A DNA stretch of 64,000 bases, from assembly GCA_905182555.1 (NCBI GenBank), contig CAJJBX010000021.1, forward strand, positions 45,758 to 109,757. Reading direction: 5' to 3'. A program made the translations under genes and the position numbers. Every line of letters starts with the position of its first letter. Positions within the stretch are counted from its first letter, which is position 1. This DNA is from an uncultured Ilumatobacter sp. (GTDB lineage Bacteria; Actinomycetota; Acidimicrobiia; Acidimicrobiales; Ilumatobacteraceae). Below, piece after piece: positions 36,061-45,636 of the stretch. The notes under the pieces were generated by a model. The model did no database searches. It was not told the origin of the DNA and saw only the letters and a list, made by a program, of their open reading frames with translations.

Positions 36061-37215
36061 TCAGCCGGGCCAGATGACCGTTCCGTTGGCGTCATAGACG
36101 CTCGCGATGATTTCATTGCCGAGGCGTGACGCAGCGTCGGGGGTCGCGCTGTCGCCGAACAGGCCGACTGCTGCATACGCATCAAGTTCGGCCTGCAGCA
36201 TGGTTGCATCCGGAACGCCGAATGCAGTTCCTTCTGGCGTCGTGTCGATGATCAGTTGGGCGTCGGTTGCCCACCGGAACACTTCGCCCTCAGGCGACAG
36301 GAAGTTTGGGTTGCCGTTGGCATTGACTTTTTCGACCGCGAGGTTGGCAGCAGCGACTGGGTCTGCGAGTGACTCAGCAAGCCCCCGCATCGTTGCCCGC
36401 ATGAAATCTTGGGCGGCCGTGGGGTGATCGGCAAGAAAGGCTTGGTTCGTGTAGATCGCGCCGAACGAGCCCGGAATGTTGAAGTCGAGCGGGTCGAACG
36501 TCTGGAAGCCGATACCGGCCCGGTTCAGCCCGCCCGGCTCGTTGCTCTTGAAACCTGGGAAGCCCACGATCGTGGGAATAGCGATGTGCTGTGTCGGGTC
36601 GAAACCGTCGAGCAATACGGTCTGGAAGTCGACGCCTTCGGTCAGACCAGCGGCGAGCAGCATGGCTTCGATACTGGGGGGCAACTTGCCCTTCACGCCG
36701 ATGGTCGAGCCGGCGAGACGGAGCTCAGCCGCTTCGCCCACTCGGCCTCCGGCCCCGATCGCTGTGCGCCCCTCGACAGCTGTGACGACGAAGCCAGCAT
36801 CGTTCGCTGCGGCGAACGCAACGACCTCACTGAACGAACCGCCGGAAGCGAACTGCGCAGTGTTGTCCGCGATCAGCGGATAGTTGGCTACCGAGAAGCT
36901 GGCTTTGATGTCAATGTCGAGGCACAGATCGGTGTAGTAGCCGGCTGAGTCGGCCGTGATGACTTCGACGATCGATGCTGCTGCAGCGAAGTCGAAGCCG
37001 GTCAGGTATGTGATCGTGCCCGCAGCCTTGTTCGCTTCACATCGAGCGTCCGGGAAGGGTTCGCCTGCGATGACGTCAGGGCTGGCAGCTGCATTGTTGG
37101 CGGACACAGCGGCGTCGGAATCGCGAAGCAGTGTGCTGGTTGGGTCGCCGCTGCCACACGCTCCGAGCAGCATGAAGGTGGCGCTGGCGAGAGCGGTGAT
37201 CTGTCTCGTTCGCAT
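36061..37215 (-). CDS. ABC transporter substrate-binding lipoprotein (NMT1/SsuA-like)
   Basis: The ATG at 37215 is preceded by GGAGAT at seven bases and gives the lipoprotein signal MRTRQITALASATFMLLGACG; the longer frame to 37299 is not needed. The 384-residue protein has the NMT1/ThiY/SsuA fold features (YLTGFDFAAAASIVEVI, GYYTDLCLDIDIKASF, IGVKGKLPPSIEAMLL, DHPTAAQDFMRATMRGL). Such proteins bind nitrate, sulfonates, pyrimidine precursors or similar compounds. The only transporter partner nearby is a decayed permease upstream on the same strand; no ATPase is present. Confidence 0.85.
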   Translation of the reverse strand: MRTRQITALASATFMLLGACGSGDPTSTLLRDSDAAVSANNAAASPDVIAGEPFPDARCEANKAAGTITYLTGFDFAAAASIVEVITADSAGYYTDLCLDIDIKASFSVANYPLIADNTAQFASGGSFSEVVAFAAANDAGFVVTAVEGRTAIGAGGRVGEAAELRLAGSTIGVKGKLPPSIEAMLLAAGLTEGVDFQTVLLDGFDPTQHIAIPTIVGFPGFKSNEPGGLNRAGIGFQTFDPLDFNIPGSFGAIYTNQAFLADHPTAAQDFMRATMRGLAESLADPVAAANLAVEKVNANGNPNFLSPEGEVFRWATDAQLIIDTTPEGTAFGVPDATMLQAELDAYAAVGLFGDSATPDAASRLGNEIIASVYDANGTVIWPG

Positions 37216-37399
37216 GTGGATCTCCATTAGAAGTTCGACGGGTGCAGAAGGACAGCGTCGAATACGGCTGGACTGATTATTGCCCATGCCTATTGACAAA
37301 TCTTAACGATCATGTAGATAACAGAACTGCATGGGGTCGATCTTCACCGAATTGTTGCCCCATCGACACATCTGCATTCCGGTGCAGCGCCGGACGACT

Positions 37400-37745
37400 G
37401 AGCGCTGCGAGAATTGCCAGCGAGGGGTCGCACGCTCAGCCGCGGCGATGGTGCAGAGCCCGATGAGGCCGAGCGCTGCGGTGGTGACAACGGTGGCCCA
37501 GTTGTTGAATGCTGCGGCTCGTTTGCCGCGGCGCTGAGCCCCTCGTTCGACAGCGCGGCCCCTTCGCTGAAGTACGCCACAACAAGGCCAACGCCACAAC
37601 AAGGCCAACGCCACAACAAGGCCAAAGCCACAACAAGGCCAAGGCCAAGGCGCACGGCGAACCGGCAAGTCGTGAAGATGGATGGCAGCGCGGCCGGCAG
37701 CCGGAGGCGGAAGAGCACGTCGATCCGACGGGCCCGGGGTCACGT
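37400..37745 (-). pseudogene. ABC transporter permease remnant
   Basis: On the minus strand, RRIDVLFRLRLPAALPSIFT with a following AVRLGLGLVVA is the EAA loop of a SsuC/TauC-type permease. The same protein's end appears in another frame as FNNWATVVTTAALGLIGLCTIAAAERAT. Between them lies a 17-bp tandem repeat (37576-37643). The N-terminal half is absent, with a stop just before the EAA loop. It would have partnered the substrate-binding protein next door. Decay looks more extensive than simple sequencing error. Confidence 0.6.
37576..37643. repeat. 17-bp tandem repeat, four copies
   Basis: Four copies of GCCACAACAAGGCCAA plus one variable base (C, C, A, G). The period is not a multiple of three, so it disrupts the permease frame. 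On the minus strand it reads hydrophobic residues such as VVALALLW in changing frames. Confidence 0.95.
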
Positions 37746-38006
37746 CGGCCACGGCTCGCGAAGGTCTTGGAGACCTTCGAAGTGGATACAGCGCCGCTCC
37801 TTGGACGAGCGTAACGGTGCAGTTCCGCTCGCCGTGGATTCGGCTCGTTGTGGCTCCGTCAGTCGCGCCGTAGCATTGCAGAGTCCGTTCAGGCTTTGGC
37901 GTGGGCGTGATGCAGACCGGCTCACCCGAGGCGGCTGCGACCTCCACAACGGTCGGCCCGTAGCCGGCACCATAGTCAGCGTCATGCTGACGAGGAAGGC
38001 AGTCTT
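37746..38006. other. Region between the permease remnant and rpsO
   Basis: About 260 bases with no supported gene. It should contain the rpsO promoter. A self-complementary stretch GAAGGTCTTGGAGACCTTC occurs at about 37759-37777. No other structure is evident. Confidence 0.4.
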
Positions 38007-38303
38007 ATGCCCAACAAGGTTCAGACCATCGAAAACAACCGGATCCACGAGACCGACACCGGTTCTCCCGAGGTGCAGATCGCGCTCATGACTGAGCGCA
38101 TCACCCACCTCACTGAGCATCTCAAGATGCACAAGAAGGACCACCACAGCCGTCGTGGTCTTCTGATGATCGTTGGTCGTCGTCGTCGCATGCTCGACTA
38201 CGTCAAGGGCATCCCGCACAAGCTCAAGGCGATGGAGAAGTTCCTCCAGACCAACCCCAAGATGAAGGGCAAGATCGTGCTGCGTCTCTGTAGACCGGGT
38301 TGA
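38007..38303 (+). CDS. rpsO: Ribosomal protein S15 with a non-native C-terminus
   Basis: Residues 1-68 are ordinary S15: [59 protein letters not shown]. The expected end (about 20 residues with ERY and LGLRR) is missing; instead the frame continues with [20 protein letters not shown] and [10 protein letters not shown], which matches the DYxKGIPxKLxAxExFLxxxPxxxGKxVL motif of trehalose-6-phosphate synthase. The switch occurs inside the shared LDYVKG codons. S15 binds 16S rRNA helices 20-22. This form could hardly be the native one, so a chimera is suspected. Confidence 0.88.
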   Translation: MPNKVQTIENNRIHETDTGSPEVQIALMTERITHLTEHLKMHKKDHHSRRGLLMIVGRRRRMLDYVKGIPHKLKAMEKFLQTNPKMKGKIVLRLCRPG

Positions 38304-38321
38304 ACAACTGATTGAGTGAAG

Positions 38322-38347
38322 CGGCTACTCGCCTTGGCGAGTGGCCG
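38322..38347 (+). terminator. Terminator after rpsO
   Basis: Arms CGGCTACTCGCC and GGCGAGTGGCCG (one T-G pair) around a TT loop, followed by GTTTGCGTTTT. It lies 19 bases past the rpsO stop. Confidence 0.75.
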
Positions 38348-38403
38348 GTTTGCGTTTTCGGGGTCCGCGTGTGGTTGCTGCTCGCCATGGGTACACTGGT
38401 AAA

Positions 38404-38476
38404 TGACCGGATCGTCCGGTCAACGGAGTTCTGGCGCTTGTTGCCGGTGGATGACTCCGAGATGTCGTGCGGAGTC
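38404..38476 (+). promoter_or_regulatory. Two hairpins in the pnp leader
   Basis: The first is TGACCGGA-TCG-TCCGGTCA (38404-38422), the second GACTCCG...CGGAGTC (38453-38476) followed by TTTGATTT. They lie 100-170 bases before the pnp start. In E. coli a leader stem-loop of pnp is cut by RNase III and used for autoregulation; a similar role here is only an inference. Confidence 0.45.
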
Positions 38477-38576
38477 TTTGATTTCAAGCCGTCGATCTCG
38501 GGTCAGAACTGGGAACTGGCTCCTTTTCCGCACAGAAGCCACGCGGCAGGGTGTCGCGTGATCGAAAGGAACCACT

Positions 38577-41074
38577 ATGGCTGAAGCCATTACCGTGTCC
38601 GGACCCATTTCAGGGACCGACAAGACACTCACGTTTGAAACGGGGCGTTTCGCTCCGAACTCGATGGGTGCCGTCGTGGCATCGATCGGCAACACGAAAG
38701 TCCTGACCACGGCCAACGCCGCGAAGTCAGTCCGCGAAGGCATGGACTTCTTCCCGTTGACGGTTGACGTCGAAGAGCGTGCCTACGCCGCCGGCAAGAT
38801 CCCCGGCTCGTTCTTCCGTCGTGAAGGTCGCCCGACCGAGGACGCGATCCTCACGTGCCGACTCACCGACCGGCCGCTGCGCCCGTCGTTCCCTGAGGGT
38901 TTCCGCCACGAGACGCAGGTCGTCACGACCGTGCTCGGCGCCGACCAGTCGAACCCGCACGATGTACTCTCGATCAACGCAGCCTCCGCTGCTCTGATGA
39001 TCTCGGGGATCCCGTTTGACGGACCGCTCGGCACCGTACGCCTGGCCTACAGCCAAGAAGGCGAGTGGATCCCGCATCCGACCTTCGAAGAGTCCGAAAC
39101 GGGAACCTTCGAGATCGTGATTGCCGGTCGTGAGCTGGAAGACGGCGACGTCGCCGTGATGATGGTCGAAGCCGGTGGCTCCGAGAACGCGTTCTACTAC
39201 TACGACGATGGCGCCAAGAAGGTCACCGAAGAAGTACTCGGCGACGCCCTCCAAGCCTGCAAGGTGTGGATCAAAGAGTCGATCGCACTGCAGCGCCAGC
39301 TCGTTGCCTCGGTCATCGCCACACACGGCGCAATCGAGCCAATGTCGTGGACCCCGGTCCTCGACTACACCCCCGAAATCTTTGACGCTGTCGAAAAGAT
39401 CGGTGCCAAGGCCATGGCCCCGGCCGTCACGATTGCCAATAAGGGCGATCGCAACCAGGCCGTCGACGCTGTTGCTGATGACTGCATTGCGCAGCTCTGT
39501 GGTGACGACGGCGAGTTCCCCGGCCAGAACAAGATGGTCAAGGAAGCTGTTCGCAGCCTCATGAAGAAGATGGTGCGTCGCCGCGTCCTCGACGAAGGTG
39601 TTCGCATCGACGGTCGTGCGCCTGGTGACTTGCGCGAGGTCAGCGCCGAAACCGGCGTGCTCGGAAGCGCTCACGGTTCGGCCCTCTTCCAGCGTGGCGA
39701 AACTCAGGTCATGTCCGTTCTGACGATGGCGATGCCGCGTATGAACCAGATGATCGACTCGCTGTCGCCGAACGACACGAAGCGTTACCTGCACCACTAC
39801 AACATGCCGCCATGGGCAAACGGCGAAACCGGTCGCGTTGGTTCGCCGAAGCGCCGCGAGATCGGCCACGGTGCCCTCGCAGAGCGTTCGGTCCTTCCGA
39901 CCATCCCGAACCAGGAAGACTTTGCGTACACACTGCGCCTCGTCTCTGAGGTCATGGCCTCTAATGGCTCGACCTCGATGGGTTCTGTTTGCGCCTCCAG
40001 CCTCTCGCTGATGGACGCTGGCGTGCCGGTGCGTAGTCACGTGTCGGGTATCGCTATGGGTCTCATCTACGAAGATGGCAAGTACGTGACGCTCACCGAC
40101 ATCCTCGGTGCCGAAGACGCCATGGGCGACATGGACTTCAAGGTCGCTGGTACCGAAGACGCCATCACAGCCCTGCAGCTCGACACGAAGATCGACGGCA
40201 TTCCGGCCGACGTGTTGTCGGCTGCGCTGGCTCAGGCTCGCGTTGCTCGCCTCCAGATCCTCGAAGTGATGAACGAGTGCCTCCCGGCTACCCGCGATGA
40301 AATCGCCGAGACGGCACCGAAGATCAGCACGATCTACATCCCGATGGACAAGATCGGTGAAGTCATCGGCCCGAAGGGCAAGGTCATCAACACGATCCAG
40401 CAGGAGACCGGAGCTGACATTGCCGTCGACGACGACGGTGCCCGCGGCATCGTCACCATCGGTGCAGTCGAGGCGTGGCGCATGGAGGAGGCGAAGACGG
40501 CCATCCTCAACATCGTCGATCCGCCGAAGGCTGAACTCGAGAAGGAGTACGACGGTCGTGTCGTGAACATCACCAAGTTCGGTGCGTTCGTCAACATCCT
40601 CCCGGGTCGTGACGGTCTGCTGCACATCTCCAAGATGGGTGGCGGCAAGCGCATCAACAGCGTCGATGACGTCCTCGAACTTGGCCAAGTCGTCAAGGTC
40701 AAGGTCGAAGAGATCGACGACAAGGGCAAGGTCAGCCTGATGCTCTCCGAAGAGCTCGATATCCCGGAGGGCGCCACGAGCGGCTCCGGCGGTGGCGGCG
40801 GCTGGACCGTGGTGGCCGCGAAGAGCGTGCACCGCGTCGTGAGCGCAGCGAAGACCGTAGCAACGATCGGGGTGGCGACAAGTCCGCTCCGGCCAGCGAC
40901 GTCGTCGAAGTGAGCTTCGAAGACAGCTTTGACGCCGAACTCGCCGGTGAGCTCGGCGACCTCGGTCCAAAGAGCGAACGCCCAGCTGCTGACCGTGACG
41001 GTGGTAACCGTCGTGGCGGTGGCGGTGGCGGTGGCGGTAACGGTAACGGCGGCGCACGCCGTCGTCATCGCTGA
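38577..41074 (+). CDS. pnp: Polyribonucleotide nucleotidyltransferase, C-terminal frameshift
   Basis: PNPase degrades RNA phosphorolytically from the 3' end. Two RNase PH domains are complete (FETGRFAPNSMGAVVASIGN, RREGRPTEDAILTCRLTDRPLRP; MSVLTMAMPRMNQMIDSLSP, SNGSTSMGSVCASSLSLMDAG), followed by KH (IYIPMDKIGEVIGPKGKVIN) and S1 (GRVVNITKFGAFVNILPGRDGLLHIS). Near 40803 a small deletion shifts the frame; the other frame continues with EERAPRRERSEDRSNDRG, VSFEDSFDAELAGELGDLG and a glycine-rich, arginine-rich end to a TGA at 41072-41074. AAAGGA precedes the ATG. Confidence 0.95.
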
Positions 41075-41098
41075 TTCACTCCAGCACCTGAACAGCTG

Positions 41099-41140
41099 AA
41101 GGACGTCGTGGCCAAGTGCCGCGGCGTCCTTCGTCGTTTT
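41099..41140 (+). terminator. Terminator after pnp
   Basis: Outer arms AAGGACG and CGTCCTT with further pairing inside (GTGGC/GTGCC region), followed by CGTCGTTTT. It lies 24 bases after the pnp stop. Confidence 0.7.
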
Positions 41141-41302
41141 CTGGACTGGCTCGCCCGATCTTCACCCGACTACGCTTTCACCGCGATTTCACCGCTGTTT
41201 TCACCGCTGTCCTCACCCGTTGCGCCCTCGGAAATGGACACTGTTCTCGCGCTGTGGGCCAGCAAGACGGTTCCTTTTCGGGAGACGTGCGAGACTGCGG
41301 GC

Positions 41303-42091
41303 ATGCGCGTTGGAGTAAGTGGAGCAGCAGGTCAGATGGGGCGCACCGTGTGTGCCGCGGTGGAGAGCGACCCCGATCTCGAATTGGCCGTAGCGGTTGA
41401 TCGCAACGGTGCTGGTCAGTCGATCTCAGGTATCGAGATCAGCACCGAGCTGCGCGCCTTCGCCGACGCAGGGTGCGAGGTCGTCGTCGATTTCACCGTT
41501 GCCGACGCAGCCCGAGCGACGCTCCCATGGCTCGCGATGCACGGCATCCATGCCGTGGTTGGCACCACAGGGTTTACCGCCGAGGACCTCGCACTCTTCG
41601 AGTCGACCTTCGGTGGCGATGCGAAAGTGCCCGGAAGCCCGAACTGTTTGATCGCTCCGAACTTTGCGATCTCAGCCGTCTTGATGATGCGCTTTGCCGA
41701 GATGGCAGCACCCTGGTTCGACACCGCCGAAGTAATCGAACTCCACCACAACCGCAAGATCGATGCGCCTTCGGGCACAGCGGTGAAGACGATTGAGCGG
41801 ATGGCTGCCGCACGTGACACCGATTTCAAGGAAGACCCCACTGAAGTCGAGATCTACCCCGGGGCGCGCGGGGGACTGGGCCCACGTGGCATCCGGGCCC
41901 ATGCGATCCGGATGGAGGGCATGGTGGCCCACCAGGAAGTGATTCTTGGTGCGCAGGGCCAAACGATCACCATTCGCCAGGACAGCTATGACCGATCGAG
42001 TTTCATGCCTGGCGTCGTGCTTGCCTGCAAGCAGATCGCGATGCACCCCGGCCTCGTTCTCAGCCTCGACCCCTACCTCGACTCACCGTGA
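41303..42091 (+). CDS. dapB: 4-hydroxy-tetrahydrodipicolinate reductase DapB
   Basis: DapB reduces the DapA product in lysine and diaminopimelate synthesis. I chose ATG 41303 (MRVGVSGAAGQMGRTVC), which gives the standard 262-residue protein; the frame is open upstream but noncoding in character. Motifs are the dinucleotide site GAAGQMG, FTVADAA, GTTGF, APNFAIS, the catalytic HHNRKIDAPSGTA and a C-terminal MPGVVLACKQI. dapA lies 12 kb away. Confidence 0.95.
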   Translation: MRVGVSGAAGQMGRTVCAAVESDPDLELAVAVDRNGAGQSISGIEISTELRAFADAGCEVVVDFTVADAARATLPWLAMHGIHAVVGTTGFTAEDLALFESTFGGDAKVPGSPNCLIAPNFAISAVLMMRFAEMAAPWFDTAEVIELHHNRKIDAPSGTAVKTIERMAAARDTDFKEDPTEVEIYPGARGGLGPRGIRAHAIRMEGMVAHQEVILGAQGQTITIRQDSYDRSSFMPGVVLACKQIAMHPGLVLSLDPYLDSP

Positions 42092-42113
42092 TACTGATCG
42101 CGAAAATGACGAA

Positions 42114-42156
42114 GGCGTGAGGCAGGTGCGCACCAGGTGCGCATCTACCTCACGCC
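42114..42156. terminator. Bidirectional terminator between dapB and tpx
   Basis: Nine-base arms GGCGTGAGG and CCTCACGCC flank a loop that itself contains a CAGGTGCGCAC duplication. It sits between convergent stops (dapB 42091, tpx 42183). Confidence 0.7.
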
Positions 42157-42182
42157 AACGGTGAGTCAGTGAATGGGTTGGA

Positions 42183-42677
42183 TCAGATGCTGCCGAGGGC
42201 GGCGTCGTAGTTCGGCTCCTGAGCGATCTCGCTGACCATCTCGGTGTGCTTCACGTTGCCGTCGGTGCCGATGACGACAACGGCGCGAGCGAGGACGCCT
42301 TCGAGCTTGCCGTCGACGAGGGTGACGCCATAGTCGGCACCGAAGGTCGACTTGAAGGTCGAAGCGGTCTTGACGTTCTCGATGCCCTCGGTGCCGCAGA
42401 AGCGGCCCTGAGCGAAGGGGAGGTCGGCCGACACGCACAGGACGACCGTGTCGTCAAGGCCAGCGGCGCGCTCGTTGAACGTGCGGACGCTGGTTGCGCA
42501 GGTCGGTGTGTCAACGCTCGGGAAGATGTTGAGAATCACATTCTTGCCCACGAGGTCGCCGCTGGCGATGCTGCTGAGGTCAGCAGCGGCGAGGTCAAAT
42601 AACGGTGCGGCACTGCCCACCGTGGGGAGATCGCCGGATGTGTGGACGGGGTTGCCGCCAAGGGTTACTTGAGCCAT
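42183..42677 (-). CDS. tpx: Thiol peroxidase Tpx (atypical 2-Cys peroxiredoxin)
   Basis: A 164-residue peroxiredoxin. The peroxidatic Cys60 lies in SVDTPTCATSVRTF and the resolving Cys94 in GRFCGTEGIENV, the spacing of E. coli Tpx (61/95). LPFAQGRFC and DYGVTLVDGKLEGVLARAV are also typical. It reduces hydrogen peroxide and alkyl peroxides in the cytosol using thioredoxin or a similar donor. Confidence 0.96.
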   Translation of the reverse strand: MAQVTLGGNPVHTSGDLPTVGSAAPLFDLAAADLSSIASGDLVGKNVILNIFPSVDTPTCATSVRTFNERAAGLDDTVVLCVSADLPFAQGRFCGTEGIENVKTASTFKSTFGADYGVTLVDGKLEGVLARAVVVIGTDGNVKHTEMVSEIAQEPNYDAALGSI

Positions 42678-42711
42678 GGCGTAGTTGTAGCAGAAGAATT
42701 GGCAACTTGGG

Positions 42712-43350
42712 TCAGCGACGTAGATTGCGGGCGTTCACGAGCACCACGAGACCAATGGAAGCGCCGACGGCCCACCACTGGTAGCGCTGCAGCCATTCGA
42801 GGAAGTCGACGAGCTGATCTTCGAATGTTCGAGCCAACCACCACATCAGGGTGAGTCGGCCGGCAATGCCGACTGCCAGCAGGGCGATCAGTTTTGCTGG
42901 CGGAGTCCGCTTCACGCCGCTTAGTGCAGCGACGATGTTCGATCCTGCGAAAAACGGGATCAGCGCCCACTCGGCCTTGTCGAAGCCACGCTCGAAGGCG
43001 TCGAGTGATTCTTTGGTCAGGCCCAGGTATTTGGTAAACCAGCCCATCACGTCGTCCCGATAGGCCCGGCCAACGAGATGGCAGACGACGAACGCCGCAC
43101 CGACACGCAGAAATCCGATGACGACGTAAAACGGCAGAGAGACACCGGCTGCCAACGTGAGCGCCAAGTATCGGTTGCGCGAGGACAGCAGGAGCAGCCC
43201 CTCAGGGTTGGTGTTGACCCATCGGGCCCAAACCGCCGATGCAATGTTCGAGCAGATTACGAGGCCGACGAACGCCGCCAGGGTGAGTGGCGCCCAAGCC
43301 GGACGGACGTGCGGTTGCTCGTTTGATTCGAGGGCAGTCACGTCGCTCAC
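42712..43350 (-). CDS. Multi-span membrane protein, possibly DedA/VTT-like
   Basis: A 212-residue protein with about five hydrophobic segments (near 22-40, 60-90, 132-150, 155-175 and 193-207). The middle section VGRAYRDDVMGWFTKYLGL and FFAGSNIVAALSGVKRTP has the order of the DedA/VTT fold, but the key arginine motif is not clear. It lies 34 bases upstream of tpx on the same strand. Function is unknown. Confidence 0.65.
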   Translation of the reverse strand: MSDVTALESNEQPHVRPAWAPLTLAAFVGLVICSNIASAVWARWVNTNPEGLLLLSSRNRYLALTLAAGVSLPFYVVIGFLRVGAAFVVCHLVGRAYRDDVMGWFTKYLGLTKESLDAFERGFDKAEWALIPFFAGSNIVAALSGVKRTPPAKLIALLAVGIAGRLTLMWWLARTFEDQLVDFLEWLQRYQWWAVGASIGLVVLVNARNLRR

Positions 43351-43412
43351 AGGCGCAGACGGTAGCCGCTCGAATCACAGCTTCGGGGCCGGATCCACTA
43401 CGTTCTGCCCAT

Positions 43413-45038
43413 ATGCAAGGGCTTATGCAAGACGTACCGCTCACGATCAATCACATCTTCGACCGGGCCGAGAAGTACCACGGCCACAAGGAGATCATTA
43501 CGTCGACGGGGACAGGCCTCGAGCGGACAACATACGCCGAGTTCGCTCGACGCACCCGGCAGCTGGCCGGTGCGTTGGACACACTGGGCATCTCCGCCGA
43601 CGGCCGCGTTGCGACGTTTGCATGGAACACCGCTCGCCACCTCGAGCTGTACTTCGCAGCGCCGTGCACGGGCCGGGTGCTCCACACGCTCAACATCCGT
43701 CTTTTTCCCGAGCAGCTGACGTACATCGTTAATCACGCAGACGATGAAGTGATTTTCGTTGACCGTTCGATTTTGGCGCTCCTCGCGCCGCTCCTCCCGA
43801 CGTTTACGAACCTCCGGCATCTCGTGTTGATGGACGATGGCAAAGGCGATATCCCGGAGGATCTCGCGGGCCACACATTGCTCAACTACGAAGACCTCCT
43901 TGCCGCCGAAGAGCCGATCGACTTTCCGGAAATTGCCGACGAACACCAAGCCGCGAGCATGTGTTACACGTCCGGCACTACGGGCAACCCGAAGGGTGTC
44001 GTCTACAGCCACCGCTCGACGTTCATGCACACGATGGGGGCGATGATGGTTGACAGCCTCGCGACCTGCGAGTCCGATGTGATTTTGCCCGTCGTGCCAA
44101 TGTTCCATGCCAACGCGTGGGGCCTCGCGCATGCGGCGGTTGCCACGGGCGCTTCGTTGATCATGCCCGGCGCTGACCTTTCGGGTCCGGCGCTTGCAGA
44201 TCTGATCGTTGAGCAACGAGTCACGGTCGCCGCTGGGGTGCCGACCATTTGGATGGCCGTACTCCCTGAGCTCAAGGGCCGAGACACGACGTCGCTGCGG
44301 TCAATTCCGTGTGGCGGCTCAGCGGTTCCGCGCTCGCTGTCCGAGGCCTACCGAGAGCAGACCGGCCTGCCGATCTTGCAGGCGTGGGGGATGACCGAGA
44401 CCAGCCCAATCGCATCGGTCTGCCATCTCGATGTCGATCAGCGGTTGTTGTCGGTCGACGAGCAAGCCGATCTGCGGACCCAGGTTGGTCGCATTTCGTT
44501 CGGTATCGAAGCTCGCGTTGTCGAACCCGGCTCGGCCACTCCTGTTACATGGGACGGCGAGCAGAGCGGCGAACTGCAGTGTCGCGGCCAATGGATTGCT
44601 TCGTCCTACTACAACGACGAGCGCTCGAAGGAGAGCTTTACGGACGACGGCTGGTTGAAGACGGGCGACGTCGCAACCGTCGATGCTCGGGGCCGGATCC
44701 GGCTTGTCGACCGCACCAAGGACCTCATCAAGTCGGGCGGCGAGTGGATCAGCTCGGTGGAGTTGGAGAACGAGATCATGTCTCATCCAGACGTTGCCGA
44801 AGCTGCCGTCGTCGGCATTGTGCACCCCAAGTGGGGCGAGGCAGCGCTCGCCTGCGTGGTGCGTACCAATGATTCGCTGACCGAAGAAGCCGTGATCGCC
44901 CATCTCGAGGGAAAAATTGCCAAGTGGCAGATGCCTAAGGGCGTCGTCTGGATTGATGAAGTTCCAAAGACCAGCGTCGGCAAGTTCTCCAAGAAGACGT
45001 TGCGTGACGACCATGCCGACCTCTTCATGAACCAATGA
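43413..45038 (+). CDS. Fatty-acid-CoA ligase (medium/long chain, AlkK-like)
   Basis: A 541-residue ANL-family ligase. [20 protein letters not shown] is the P-loop, [14 protein letters not shown] and [14 protein letters not shown] are acyl-site and A5 motifs, [34 protein letters not shown] is A7-A8, and [12 protein letters not shown] has the catalytic lysine. The set is typical of the long-chain fatty acyl-CoA ligases close to AlkK. Start ATG 43413 (alternative 43425). The downstream cupredoxin gene overlaps its stop (ATGA). Confidence 0.9.
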   Translation: MQGLMQDVPLTINHIFDRAEKYHGHKEIITSTGTGLERTTYAEFARRTRQLAGALDTLGISADGRVATFAWNTARHLELYFAAPCTGRVLHTLNIRLFPEQLTYIVNHADDEVIFVDRSILALLAPLLPTFTNLRHLVLMDDGKGDIPEDLAGHTLLNYEDLLAAEEPIDFPEIADEHQAASMCYTSGTTGNPKGVVYSHRSTFMHTMGAMMVDSLATCESDVILPVVPMFHANAWGLAHAAVATGASLIMPGADLSGPALADLIVEQRVTVAAGVPTIWMAVLPELKGRDTTSLRSIPCGGSAVPRSLSEAYREQTGLPILQAWGMTETSPIASVCHLDVDQRLLSVDEQADLRTQVGRISFGIEARVVEPGSATPVTWDGEQSGELQCRGQWIASSYYNDERSKESFTDDGWLKTGDVATVDARGRIRLVDRTKDLIKSGGEWISSVELENEIMSHPDVAEAAVVGIVHPKWGEAALACVVRTNDSLTEEAVIAHLEGKIAKWQMPKGVVWIDEVPKTSVGKFSKKTLRDDHADLFMNQ

Positions 45039-45547
45039 GGTTGTCGAGCCGTGTGTTGGCTCGCTTTCTGGGTGGTCTGGTCGGCCTGATCAGCCTCGTG
45101 GCGTGTGCGCCTGATGGGCCTGATTCCTATTCGGCCCCGGTGGACGACGCTGTTGTCACGACTGAGCGAGTGCTGCCATCGACCACCTTGTCACCGCCCC
45201 CACCGGAGTCGGGTGAGACGCTGCCGCCGCCGATGACAATCGCTCCAGTCGCACCGAACGGCGAGGTTCTTCAGGTCCGCTCTCTCGACAACTCGTATCG
45301 GCTCCCGGATGCTGAGGTCTTGGCGGGTACCGAAATTTGGTGGACTAACAACGGTCGCAACGACCACAACGTTCTGCCGGTCAACGAGGATGAGGCCTGG
45401 GGCGTTGACACCGAGGACTTCGCGCCGGGCGACGAATACCGCCACGTCTTCGACACTCCCGGCATCTATTTTTACTACTGCTCGATTCACGGTACGAAGA
45501 CCGCCGGCATGATCGGCTCGGTCACAGTTACTGCAGCGGGCGCCTGA
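45035..45547 (+). CDS. Cupredoxin-domain lipoprotein
   Basis: A 170-residue exported protein: signal peptide with lipobox LISLVAC (Cys near 24), a proline/threonine-rich linker, and a plastocyanin-like domain. The type 1 copper ligands are in NDHNVLP (first His) and YYCSIHGTKTAGMIG (Cys, His, Met). It should carry electrons or copper at the outer membrane face. Its ATG overlaps the ligase stop, suggesting co-transcription, though a metabolic link is not obvious. Confidence 0.87.
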   Translation: MRLSSRVLARFLGGLVGLISLVACAPDGPDSYSAPVDDAVVTTERVLPSTTLSPPPPESGETLPPPMTIAPVAPNGEVLQVRSLDNSYRLPDAEVLAGTEIWWTNNGRNDHNVLPVNEDEAWGVDTEDFAPGDEYRHVFDTPGIYFYYCSIHGTKTAGMIGSVTVTAAGA

Positions 45548-45596
45548 CCTGTCAGTATCTTAACGGAACGCAGAATGACGAGGGGACGGGCACGAG

Positions 45597-45626
45597 CTTG
45601 TCGCTGACACTCTTGTCGCTGACACT
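45597..45626 (+). repeat. 15-bp direct duplication before the beta-helix lipoprotein
   Basis: CTTGTCGCTGACACT occurs twice in tandem immediately upstream of the ribosome site of the next gene. Confidence 0.9.
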
Positions 45627-45636
45627 AGGGGGAAAC

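Noticed and set aside
37303..37947. 214-codon minus-strand ORF between the binding protein and rpsO
   Set aside because: Only short stretches resemble a permease and they lie in different frames; the ORF as a whole is not a protein family.
38727..41057. A 776-codon minus-strand open frame opposite pnp
   Set aside because: It is the mirror of a highly biased coding sequence; its translation is Arg/His/Val rich with no family pattern, while the plus strand encodes PNPase.
41108..41302. 65-residue N-terminal extension of DapB
   Set aside because: The standard DapB N-terminus starts at 41303; the upstream part overlaps the pnp terminator hairpin.
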